A stretch of 8,465 nt of DNA from NCBI GenBank assembly GCA_011524425.1, contig WTKI01000249.1, forward strand, positions 1 through 8,465, in the 5' to 3' direction. This stretch comes from Altererythrobacter sp. (lineage in GTDB: Bacteria > Pseudomonadota > Alphaproteobacteria > Sphingomonadales > Sphingomonadaceae). Made by a program: the position numbers and the translations under genes. Below the pieces are notes generated by a model. It did no database searches and was not told where the DNA came from. It was given only the letters and a program-made list of their open reading frames with translations. Shown here in pieces: positions 1-6,373 of this stretch. Position 1 is the first letter of the stretch. Each line of letters begins with the position of its first letter.

Positions 1-1
1 G

Positions 2-187
2 AACGAGTCCAAGGCGATCCAGCCTGAACCTGAATTGCAGTTCGAGCCTGAGCCGCTGGCCAGCTATGACCTGTCTGCACGCGTCTTGAACATCATCAAG
101 GTGTCAGGCGTGACGAAGTTCGGCTTTGTCGGCAACGAAAAGTATCGCCAGTTCGGAACTGGCGGGCCAGGCGCTGGCGGCAGCTGA
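2..187 (+). CDS. exbD: ExbD/TolR-family biopolymer transport protein, C-terminal fragment (5' end outside window)
   Basis: This is the last 61 codons of a gene that starts left of the window, in frame from base 2 to the TGA at 185-187. It has no start codon of its own, and the N-terminal membrane helix that defines ExbD is not visible. The family is assigned by likeness to the complete ExbD that follows. The block from LQFEPEP through ASYDLSA and KFGFVGN to YRQF aligns without gaps to LRFEPDP...ASYDRSA...KFAFVGN...HREF there, with about 22 of 40 identical residues by eye. This block is the periplasmic domain of ExbD/TolR, which in the family works with ExbB and TonB to pass proton-motive energy to outer-membrane receptors. 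The protein ends in a short glycine-rich tail (GTGGPGAGGS) that the next two paralogs lack. A strong terminator lies 28 bases after the stop, so this gene probably closes an upstream operon, plausibly with tonB/exbB, though those are not visible. Confidence 0.85.
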   Translation, partial: NESKAIQPEPELQFEPEPLASYDLSARVLNIIKVSGVTKFGFVGNEKYRQFGTGGPGAGGS

Positions 188-214
188 CACTGGCTGCATA
201 AGCGAAAAGCCAAC

Positions 215-250
215 GGGCGGGCTGCGATAGGCAGTCCGCCCTTTTTGTTT
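215..250 (+). terminator. Rho-independent terminator after the first ExbD gene
   Basis: An 11-base-pair stem has its left arm GGGCGGGCTGC at 215-225 and right arm GCAGTCCGCCC at 231-241, with a 5-base loop GATAG. All pairs are Watson-Crick except one G-T. It is followed directly by a T-rich tail (TTTTTGTTT, 242-250). Stem, loop and tail all fit an intrinsic terminator reading on the plus strand. It separates the first ExbD gene from the ExbD pair starting at 423, which therefore probably has its own promoter in 251-400. Confidence 0.9.
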
Positions 251-407
251 GTCCTGACACGCCAAGCCCCCGCGCCCGAACACCGGGAAAGGTATGCGTT
301 AGGCAACCTATCGGTAATGATATATAGTCCCCCATATCCGCAATGAGTCGCGGAGTTAAAGACACAAAGGATCTGACTGAAAACACGCATTCAATAGCCC
401 AAATCAC

Positions 408-414
408 AAAGGAG
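408..414 (+). promoter_or_regulatory. Ribosome binding site of the second ExbD gene
   Basis: AAAGGAG ends eight bases before the ATG at 423. This is a near-consensus Shine-Dalgarno sequence at good spacing, and it supports 423 as the start over the internal methionine codons at residues 17 and 20. Confidence 0.8.
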
Positions 415-422
415 ACGTCGCT

Positions 423-857
423 ATGCCTGTCGCCATCACTCGCCCCAATCCGTTTGTCCGCAAACCGCCTATGGGAGAGATGAACGTCACCCCCTTTATC
501 GATGTGCTACTGGTGCTGCTCATCATGATCATGATGTCTGTGCCGATTGCGACGCATAATACGAGCGTTGATCTACCCGGCCCGTGCACCGATTGTTCAA
601 GCAATTCTGCTGAGAACACTGTGTTCATCGATGCACAGGACCAGCTGTTCTGGAACGGGCAGCCCGTCACTGCCGAGCGATTGTCCGAGCAAGTCCGCTA
701 TGCCGCTTCGCTGCAAGATGAACCGATGCTGCGTTTTGAGCCCGATCCCTATGCGAGCTATGACCGCTCGGCTAAAACCATCGCATTGATCAAGGATGCC
801 GGCGCAAACAAATTCGCCTTTGTCGGCAACGCGCAGCACCGGGAATTTGAGCGGTAA
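423..857 (+). CDS. exbD: ExbD/TolR-family biopolymer transport protein (canonical)
   Basis: A complete 144-residue protein, close to the usual ExbD length (E. coli ExbD is 141). A short cytoplasmic N-terminus (1-19) leads into the family signature MNVTPFIDVLLVLL at 20-33. It contains Asp27, which corresponds to the essential proton-carrying membrane aspartate of ExbD/TolR. The single membrane helix runs to about residue 41, followed by the usual VDLP (49-52) and a periplasmic domain with the block LRFEPDP...KFAFVGN near the C-terminus. In this family the protein forms the inner-membrane channel with ExbB and acts on TonB, or on TolA for the Tol branch. A CxxC (Cys55, Cys58) sits just after VDLP, in the periplasm, and looks unusual. 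The stop TAA overlaps the next start as TAATG (855-859), so the two genes are probably translationally coupled. ExbD rather than TolR is preferred because several related copies occur in a row, but the sequence alone does not settle it. Confidence 0.93.
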   Translation: MPVAITRPNPFVRKPPMGEMNVTPFIDVLLVLLIMIMMSVPIATHNTSVDLPGPCTDCSSNSAENTVFIDAQDQLFWNGQPVTAERLSEQVRYAASLQDEPMLRFEPDPYASYDRSAKTIALIKDAGANKFAFVGNAQHREFER

Positions 858-1483
858 TGGCGCGGTATTCCTATAGCAACAAGGCCATGGTCGGAACGCA
901 TCGTCGCGGCAAAGCTCCAAGCCGCTACAAGACATCGCGCTTCGACCATGGGGCACCTATTGCAAGGATCGACACAAGACCGCTGGTGTTTGTGGCGTTT
1001 TTCTTAGCGATGCTGATGTTGCTTGCGGCAAACCAGGGCAGGACGCACGCGCTCCTCATCGATTTGCCGCAACCCAAACCAGGTGGCCTAGACTGGCTGG
1101 AATCGGCCCCTCCCTACATGAGTGTCACCATTACTGAGCGGGGAACTGTCTTTCTTGATGGCATTGCCATTCCGGTTCCTAGTTTGGCCGATGAAATCAG
1201 GCGCAAGAACTTCGAATGGCCGATCGTTCTTTTTCAGCCTGATTCCAATGCTGACTATCGCACCTCCTTACTGGTGCTCAATGCCATCATGGACGCAGGA
1301 GTGGATCGCGGAGACATATGTTTTGGCGAGCTGGAACTGCATCGACAGTTCGACAATGTCTCGTTCCATCCAATCGTCTCGGTAGTGAGTCCTGCGGAAA
1401 AATTTGCTCCATCAAGCGTCAGAGCTATCACGCCAAGCGGCTGCGAACAGTTCATTCCACCGATACCCTCACTTTTAGCCTAA
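857..1483 (+). CDS. Diverged ExbD-like membrane protein lacking the membrane aspartate
   Basis: A 208-residue protein, longer than ExbD, beginning at an ATG that overlaps the previous stop by one base. A basic cytoplasmic N-terminus (1-37, many Arg/Lys) is about 20 residues longer than in its neighbour. It is followed by one hydrophobic segment (about 42-58, PLVFVAFFLAMLMLLAA) and then IDLP at 68-71, matching VDLP of ExbD. The periplasmic part keeps the family block as LFQPDSNADY (125-134), LNAIMDAG (141-148) and ELHRQF (160-165). After it comes an extra tail of about 43 residues with a cysteine and several prolines. Counting back from DLP, the position of ExbD Asp27 falls on Phe45/Val46. The nearest acid, Asp39, lies before the hydrophobic segment. 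I infer a paralog that has lost or moved the proton-carrying residue and may act as a structural partner in a mixed ExbD assembly. The gene ends four bases inside the convergent helicase gene, with no terminator in between. Confidence 0.75.
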   Translation: MARYSYSNKAMVGTHRRGKAPSRYKTSRFDHGAPIARIDTRPLVFVAFFLAMLMLLAANQGRTHALLIDLPQPKPGGLDWLESAPPYMSVTITERGTVFLDGIAIPVPSLADEIRRKNFEWPIVLFQPDSNADYRTSLLVLNAIMDAGVDRGDICFGELELHRQFDNVSFHPIVSVVSPAEKFAPSSVRAITPSGCEQFIPPIPSLLA

Positions 1484-3933
1484 TCCCCTTCCATCGACTC
1501 ATCGACCCGCATCGCTTCGCCCGCCAGTGTTTCCGCTTCCAGCAGTAATTCCTCATCCACCGCGCCTTGCGGCACAGCCTCGCGCCCGATCATAGTCATC
1601 ACCGGCACTGCGAGCGGGCTGACACGCTCCAGCTCGACATGCACCAGTTCATGCTGTGAGCGTTCCAGCAAATCCGCCAAACGCCCCACATCCGTCATTC
1701 GCGCGCGCGCATCCGCCCATGCGGCCTCCAATAGGACATGATCCGGCTCGTACTTCTTAAGCACGTCGTAAATCAGGTCGGTCGAAAAGGTGACTTGTTT
1801 GCCGGTCTTGCGTTTGCCGGGATGCTGGCGTTCGACCAGTCCGCTGATCACCGCCACTTCGCGAAAGGCGCGGCGCAAAAGATGCGATTCCTGCACCCAG
1901 TCAATGAATTCATCCGTCAGAATATCAGGCGAGAGCAGCGGGGCTGGATCGGCAATCGGCTTTAAGCCCCACACCGCAAGCGAATAGTCATTCGCGACGA
2001 AACCACCCGGCATCAGCCCGCGATCCTCCATCCGCCGCGTGATCAGCATGCCCAGGCTCTGGTTCGCGTTCCACCCTTCGAAAGTGTAATAAACACTGTA
2101 GTGCTTCTTGTGATGCGGGAAGCTTTCGACCAGCAGCTTGCCCGGCCCTGGCATTTCGCTGCGCCAGTCCTGCACTTCCAGCCATTCGCGCACATCATCA
2201 GGGAAGCGTCCCCATTTCTCGCGGGCGGTCAGCATAGCTTGGACGCGGCTGGACAAATGCGTGGTGAGCGGCAGGCGCAAGCCTCCATAGCTCGGGATGG
2301 TCGCGCTTTTTTTAGCTGCGCGCACGATCAGATCCATATCTTTGAGGCTTTCGACCTCAAGGCTCATGCCTGCGAAGAAAAACGTGTCGCCGGGCGAGAG
2401 CTGGGCTGCAAAGCGCTCCTCAACCTTGCCCAGCTTGCGCCCATTCTTGAAGCGCACCATCAGCATTTCACTATCGACGATGATGCCCGCATTCATCCGG
2501 TGCCGCTGGGCATGCTGCGGATGTGTCAAATGCCACACTCCGTCCTTATCGCGACGGATCCGCTTGAATTTGTCGTAGGCGCGCAGCGCATAACCACCGT
2601 TTTCGACAAAGCCGAGCACGCGTTTCCAATCCTCTTGCGTGAGCCAATTGTAAGCGAGCGAAGACTTCACTTCGGCAAGCAATGCATCCTCTTGAAATGG
2701 CCCCGCACAGGCACACGCCATCACATGCTGCGCCAGCACATCGAGCCCTCCGCTGCGAAAGTCCTCGCCATCGCGCTGCCCTTCATCGACCGCGTCCTTG
2801 GCAGCTGTCGCCTCCAGAAACTCAAACCTGTTGCCTGGCACTAGGATCGCGCGACTGGCTTGGTCCAAACGGTGATTTGCGCGGCCAATGCGTTGGAGCA
2901 GCCGCGAGGAACCTTTGGGCGCGCCCATCTGGACAACGCAATCAATATCGCCCCAATCAATGCCGAGATCCAAGCTGGCGGTGCATACCAGCGCGCGCAA
3001 CTCGCCGCGCGCCATGGCGCTTTCAACCTTACGCCGCGCCTCGGCTGACAGGCTTCCATGGTGGATGCCGATGGGCAGATTACTCTCGTTCACATCCCAT
3101 AAGAGCTGGAAGATAAACTCGGCCAGAAAGCGCGTATTGGTGAATATCAGCGTCGTGCGATTGGCCGCGATTTGCTCCATCAGTTGCGGGATCGCCCAGC
3201 GCCCGGCATGCCCGCCCCAAGGAACACGCTCTTCACGCGGGATCAGGATTTCAACTTCGGGCTCTGCGCCCTGCTCGCCTTCGACAAGCGTGATGGCGTC
3301 CATATCACCATCGGGTGCAAGCCAAGCGAGGAAGCCATCAGGATCAGCAAGCGTCGCTGACAAGGCCGCGCGCTGCATATCAGGCGCAATCGCTTGCAAG
3401 CGGCTCAAAGCGAGCGCGAGCAAGTCCCCGCGCTTGCCCGTCGCAAAGGCGTGAACCTCGTCCACCACCACGCGCTTGAGGGTGCTAAACAGTTCGAAAC
3501 TGTCAGGGTATGAGAGCAGCAGCGAAAGGCTCTCCGGCGTGGTCAGCAGAACATGCGGCGGCTTAGTGCGCTGACGCTTCTTGCGATCGGATGGTGTATC
3601 GCCGCTGCGCGTTTCGACCTTGATCGGAAGGCCGATCTCTTCAATCGGGGTCAGAAGATTGCGCTGCACATCATGGGCAAGCGCTTTCAATGGCGAGACA
3701 TAGAGCGTGTGGAGCCCTTCAGGCGGCGCTTTGCCGCCCAGCCGGGATAGCGCAAAATCGCACAATGTCGGCAAGAATCCCGCCAGCGTCTTGCCCGCGC
3801 CCGTGTCAGCCACAAGGAGCGCATGTTTGCCAGCCTCGCTCGCACACAGCATCTCTGCCTGATGACGCCGTACGCGCCAGCCGCGGGCGTCAAACCACGC
3901 GGTAATCTCTGGAGGGATGGCTGCCGTGCTCAC
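1480..3933 (-). CDS. Ligase-associated DNA damage response DEXH-box helicase (Lhr-type, superfamily 2)
   Basis: A complete 817-residue ATP-dependent helicase with the full motif set. Gln25 is in RRHQAEML, Walker A ADTGAGKT at 42-49, motif Ia VSPLKALAHD at 79-88, TRSGDT at 108-113, TTPESL at 131-136, the DEVH box at 158-161 and LSAT at 191-194. The second RecA domain has LIFTNTR at 262-268, CTASLDLGIDWG at 317-328 and QRIGRANH at 347-354. The rest (about 370-817) fits the winged-helix and C-terminal core of Lhr helicases. Length and N-terminus match the subgroup that in many bacteria is encoded with an ATP-dependent DNA ligase, an exonuclease of the metallo-beta-lactamase fold and the phosphoesterase PdeM, thought to act in DNA repair. 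None of those partners is in this window. The start is a GTG at 3931-3933, the only early start because an in-frame TAG lies nine bases upstream. The ribosome binding site is weak. The gene lies 53 bases after the transporter gene and may share its transcript. Confidence 0.93.
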   Translation of the reverse strand: MSTAAIPPEITAWFDARGWRVRRHQAEMLCASEAGKHALLVADTGAGKTLAGFLPTLCDFALSRLGGKAPPEGLHTLYVSPLKALAHDVQRNLLTPIEEIGLPIKVETRSGDTPSDRKKRQRTKPPHVLLTTPESLSLLLSYPDSFELFSTLKRVVVDEVHAFATGKRGDLLALALSRLQAIAPDMQRAALSATLADPDGFLAWLAPDGDMDAITLVEGEQGAEPEVEILIPREERVPWGGHAGRWAIPQLMEQIAANRTTLIFTNTRFLAEFIFQLLWDVNESNLPIGIHHGSLSAEARRKVESAMARGELRALVCTASLDLGIDWGDIDCVVQMGAPKGSSRLLQRIGRANHRLDQASRAILVPGNRFEFLEATAAKDAVDEGQRDGEDFRSGGLDVLAQHVMACACAGPFQEDALLAEVKSSLAYNWLTQEDWKRVLGFVENGGYALRAYDKFKRIRRDKDGVWHLTHPQHAQRHRMNAGIIVDSEMLMVRFKNGRKLGKVEERFAAQLSPGDTFFFAGMSLEVESLKDMDLIVRAAKKSATIPSYGGLRLPLTTHLSSRVQAMLTAREKWGRFPDDVREWLEVQDWRSEMPGPGKLLVESFPHHKKHYSVYYTFEGWNANQSLGMLITRRMEDRGLMPGGFVANDYSLAVWGLKPIADPAPLLSPDILTDEFIDWVQESHLLRRAFREVAVISGLVERQHPGKRKTGKQVTFSTDLIYDVLKKYEPDHVLLEAAWADARARMTDVGRLADLLERSQHELVHVELERVSPLAVPVMTMIGREAVPQGAVDEELLLEAETLAGEAMRVDESMEGD

Positions 3934-3986
3934 TAGAGCCTAGCGTTCGGGCAGCGCGCCTTCTGCGTCAAGTCAGCCGAGACGGC

Positions 3987-5357
3987 TCAATCCACTTTAG
4001 GCGTCAATCCGTCAGCCTGCGCGATGTGCTCTTCCACTTCATGCTCCGCCTCGTCTGCCGCTTCACCTTTCGGGAAAGGCGCGAAAATTGAAAGGACGAG
4101 AATGACACAGACCGCGATGGCGGCAGTCCAATAGACCCATTGCGGATGACCTGCGCCCGCTGTCACGCCTGCAAGCGATGCACCGATCGGGCGGCCAATA
4201 TTTCCCAGCGCCATATAGACTGTGAATTGGGTGGCAGCGACAGCTGGCGAGCAGAGCTTCATGAAAACAGGGATGATGGCGATCATGTAAAGCAATGCGA
4301 AGAAATCATAGGTGAGCTGGAATCCGATGAGAACCTTGCTGTCAGTCCATAGCTGCGGGCTAAAACCCATAGCTGCAAACAAACTGCCCAAGACTATAGC
4401 TGCGATAACCATGCCCGCGCGCGAACCGATTTTCTGTACGACCCAACCGCCGACCAATAGGCCCACGACGCCGCTTGCTAAGGTCGAGCTTGATATGAGG
4501 TTCGTATATTCACTCTGTGCCCAACCAGCGGTTTGCGTGAAAAGTTGCGGGTGAAAGGCCTCGAACAATCCGCCCGGAATCGCGCGTAGCAGCATCAAAG
4601 GCGCAAGGATCAACGATAGCGGCGCAAGGATTGCTTTGAACGCATCGCGCAAGAGCGGCCACCAGGCTTCAATCTGGACCTCTTTGTTACCCGGGTGTGT
4701 CTTGCCAGAGGACCAGGGCAAGCGCTTTTCTCCTTCACGCTCGCGAATTGCAACGCCGTAGAGCATAATCGCTAGAGGAATGGACGCACCGCCCAGCATA
4801 CCGGCAACGACCCCGAAGTGCTGGAAGAGATAGCCGCCCATGCCCGTCGCGGCTGCAATCCCGAGATATTGCGCGCCGAACATGATCCCGGCAGCTTTCG
4901 CACGCTCATCTTCAGGCATGATATCAATCGCGAGGCTATCGATACCGACATCCTGAAACGCAACAGCGATATTGGCTGAAAACGCGACCGCAGAGATGAA
5001 TGCGACCTGTGTGTGCTGCGGGGCCACCACCGCCGCGGTGAGGAACGCCAAGACAATCAGCGATTGCGCGCCGATGATCCAGCTGCGCCTGCGCCCCATG
5101 GGCAGATAGGTGTAACGGTCAATGATGAAGCCGTTGAAGAATTTGATCGCCCATGGGGTTGAAGCAGCGCTTACCACAGCGGCCGTCTCTACCGTCGTCG
5201 CGCCATTGGCCGCCATCCAGGCGGGCACCGCGTAAAAGAAGAACCCTATCGGGAAGCCTTGCGTGAAATAGAACAACAGCAATGTCGCCATTCGCAACCA
5301 CTTGCTGTTGGTGAGTATCAACGCTTGTTGCGGCGCTCCCGCAGCGATGCTTGCCAT
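3987..5357 (-). CDS. Major facilitator superfamily transporter, AmpG/PAT-like
   Basis: A 456-residue inner-membrane protein with about 12 hydrophobic segments, a short cytoplasmic start (1-20) and an acidic tail (about 425-456). Helix 1 carries FYFTQGFPIGFFFYAVPAW (29-47). The loop between helices 2 and 3 has DR (80-81) and GRRRSW (88-93), the major-facilitator loop signature in the form seen in AmpG-like proteins. Helix 4 has QDVGIDSLAID (135-145) followed by MPEDERAKA, which resembles the D-rich helix-4 motif of the AmpG/PAT group (muropeptide and acetyl-CoA type carriers). A central cytoplasmic loop lies around 205-235. The substrate cannot be read from the sequence; AmpG-type muropeptide recycling is one option, but no beta-lactamase or wall-recycling gene is nearby. 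The ATG at 5355-5357 is preceded by GGGGGA nine bases upstream. The 183-base leader carries repeated GACTGA motifs (separate entry). Confidence 0.85.
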   Translation of the reverse strand: MASIAAGAPQQALILTNSKWLRMATLLLFYFTQGFPIGFFFYAVPAWMAANGATTVETAAVVSAASTPWAIKFFNGFIIDRYTYLPMGRRRSWIIGAQSLIVLAFLTAAVVAPQHTQVAFISAVAFSANIAVAFQDVGIDSLAIDIMPEDERAKAAGIMFGAQYLGIAAATGMGGYLFQHFGVVAGMLGGASIPLAIMLYGVAIREREGEKRLPWSSGKTHPGNKEVQIEAWWPLLRDAFKAILAPLSLILAPLMLLRAIPGGLFEAFHPQLFTQTAGWAQSEYTNLISSSTLASGVVGLLVGGWVVQKIGSRAGMVIAAIVLGSLFAAMGFSPQLWTDSKVLIGFQLTYDFFALLYMIAIIPVFMKLCSPAVAATQFTVYMALGNIGRPIGASLAGVTAGAGHPQWVYWTAAIAVCVILVLSIFAPFPKGEAADEAEHEVEEHIAQADGLTPKVD

Positions 5358-5366
5358 AAATGTCAG

Positions 5367-5372
5367 TCCCCC
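5367..5372 (-). promoter_or_regulatory. Probable ribosome binding site of the transporter gene
   Basis: On the minus strand GGGGGA lies nine bases before the ATG at 5357. It is G-rich rather than a consensus AGGAGG but correctly spaced, and it overlaps the copy of the repeated motif closest to the gene. Confidence 0.5.
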
Positions 5373-5461
5373 GAATTCTTGCAGCTATACCCTAGTGAGC
5401 CCGTACAGGCCGGATATCTCAGTCCCCGTGCGCCATGGTGACTGAACGCGCCGCTAAGTCA

Positions 5462-5491
5462 ATGCAGCATCGCAACATTATGCAATCGCAT
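5462..5491. repeat. Two small ATGC-GCAT dyads
   Basis: Two short perfect inverted repeats sit side by side: ATGCAGCAT at 5462-5470 (one-base centre) and ATGCAATCGCAT at 5480-5491 (four-base centre). They lie 105-134 bases upstream of the transporter start, between two copies of the GACTGA motif. Four-base arms are short enough to arise by chance. If functional they could be protein-binding half sites. Confidence 0.25.
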
Positions 5492-5540
5492 GATGAGTGC
5501 TGACTGAACCGAGCAGCGCGCAGCTGCCTCTTATCGAGGT

Positions 5541-6353
5541 TTACTCGGCTTCCATCTCCGATGCAGCCGCACGTTCTGCAAGCTCTGCGACGCTGTATCC
5601 GGTCAGCTCAGCAATGCGCGCCTGCTCTTCACCGGAAAGCTCAGCAAAGACGCGGGGTTCCGGCAAGTCAGCGGTTGCCTCTGCCATCTTGGTTTCGATA
5701 TTTTCAAACGCGCCCATCATTTCAGGCATGGCTTCCATCATCCCGCCAATAAGGCGCGGATCGCTGGACATAGTCATATAGGACTTTGCAAAAGCAGCCC
5801 CGCTTTCAGTTGCAAAGAAACCATTGATGTCTGCAAGCTCTGTTTCATTGAAATAGACCGCGAACATCTCAGTCATGACTTTGCGCATGGTCGGCTCCAT
5901 CGCATTCATCGCATCTGTCATGATGGCGGGCATGACATCGGCAACCCGGGCGCTGCGTTCATCACGCAAGGGATCGACAATGCCCGCAGCTTCAGCAATC
6001 GCCGCTTCGTCCATGTCGAGCAGCTCCCAGGTCTCAAGCCCGAGATTGGTCGCAAAATCTCCAGTGGTCGGCTCGGTCGCTTTCGCCATGATCGGCTTGA
6101 GGATGCCGTCAAACATGTCGCCCATAACCTCGCCCAGAGTGCCGGGAGGCATCATCTTGTCGATCACTTCGCCGGCAAGCGGCAAGCGCGATTCTTCCTC
6201 AGCGGTAAGCGGTTCAGTAGCGAACATCGCCATCATTTCCGCCATCATGGCTTCATCTTGCGAGGCCGTTTCCTCTTGCGCGATCGCTGGCGCGCTCATG
6301 AACAGAGAACCTGCAAGTGCTGATGACAGAGCGAAAGAACGCAATAATTTCAT
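5541..6353 (-). CDS. Exported methionine-rich DUF2059-like protein
   Basis: A 270-residue protein of unknown function. Residues 1-25 form a clear Sec signal peptide: MKLLR, a hydrophobic core, then SAPAIA with cleavage expected before Gln26. The mature protein should therefore be periplasmic. The stretch from AVYFNETELADINGFF to GAAFAKSY (165-192) resembles the DUF2059 core, which typically reads as a helical YxxxFTExEL...FY.S..G pattern. That family has no firmly known role. The protein is acidic and contains 29 methionines (about 11 percent), clustered at 36-43 (MMAEMMAM), 141-163 and 205-213 (MMEAMPEMM), yet has no cysteine and no histidine that I can find. It is predicted mostly helical. 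The start is supported by AAGGAT seven bases upstream. It is the last gene of a three-gene cluster, 20 bases after the crotonase-like gene. No convincing terminator follows it. Confidence 0.8.
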   Translation of the reverse strand: MKLLRSFALSSALAGSLFMSAPAIAQEETASQDEAMMAEMMAMFATEPLTAEEESRLPLAGEVIDKMMPPGTLGEVMGDMFDGILKPIMAKATEPTTGDFATNLGLETWELLDMDEAAIAEAAGIVDPLRDERSARVADVMPAIMTDAMNAMEPTMRKVMTEMFAVYFNETELADINGFFATESGAAFAKSYMTMSSDPRLIGGMMEAMPEMMGAFENIETKMAEATADLPEPRVFAELSGEEQARIAELTGYSVAELAERAAASEMEAE

Positions 6354-6360
6354 GGGGAAA

Positions 6361-6366
6361 ATCCTT
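6361..6366 (-). promoter_or_regulatory. Ribosome binding site of the DUF2059-like gene
   Basis: AAGGAT on the minus strand lies seven bases before the ATG at 6353, inside the 20-base gap after the crotonase-like stop. It confirms the start that yields the signal peptide and independent translation within the cluster. Confidence 0.65.
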
Positions 6367-6373
6367 ATCCGGT

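Larger units (their letters stand above)
5363..5509 (-). promoter_or_regulatory. Repeated GACTGA/TCAGTC motifs in the transporter leader (candidate operator)
   Basis: In the gap before the transporter gene, plus-strand TCAGTCCCC occurs at 5363-5371 and again at 5419-5427, and TGACTGAAC occurs at 5439-5447 and 5501-5509. Both 9-mers contain the hexamer GACTGA or its complement, so there are four copies in about 145 bases. The middle two form an inverted pair (5419-5424 and 5440-5445) with 15 bases between them. The copy at 5363 touches the ribosome binding site of the transporter. No binding protein is known to me for this motif. A clear -35/-10 pair could not be fixed. Repeats are seen directly; the regulatory role is inferred. 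Confidence 0.35.

Noticed and set aside
298..326. Possible promoter with TATATA at 321-326 and TTAGGC at 299-304
   Set aside because: Spacing of 16 bases is acceptable, but the upstream hexamer fits a -35 box poorly. A promoter is needed somewhere after the terminator, yet this one cannot be singled out.
2101..2844. Open frame of 247 codons on the plus strand inside the helicase gene
   Set aside because: It is antisense to a gene with complete helicase motifs, shows no recognisable domain and has no convincing ribosome binding site.
3973..3989. Small hairpin (AGCCG/CGGCT, loop of three) at the end of the transporter gene
   Set aside because: Only five base pairs, overlapping the stop codon and without a T tail on the minus strand, so it is not a credible terminator.
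5511..5539. Hairpins GCAGC/GCTGC (5513-5527) and CCTC/GAGG (5527-5539) after the DUF2059-like gene
   Set aside because: The stems are four to five pairs, and the minus strand has no T run after them. Intrinsic termination is not supported.
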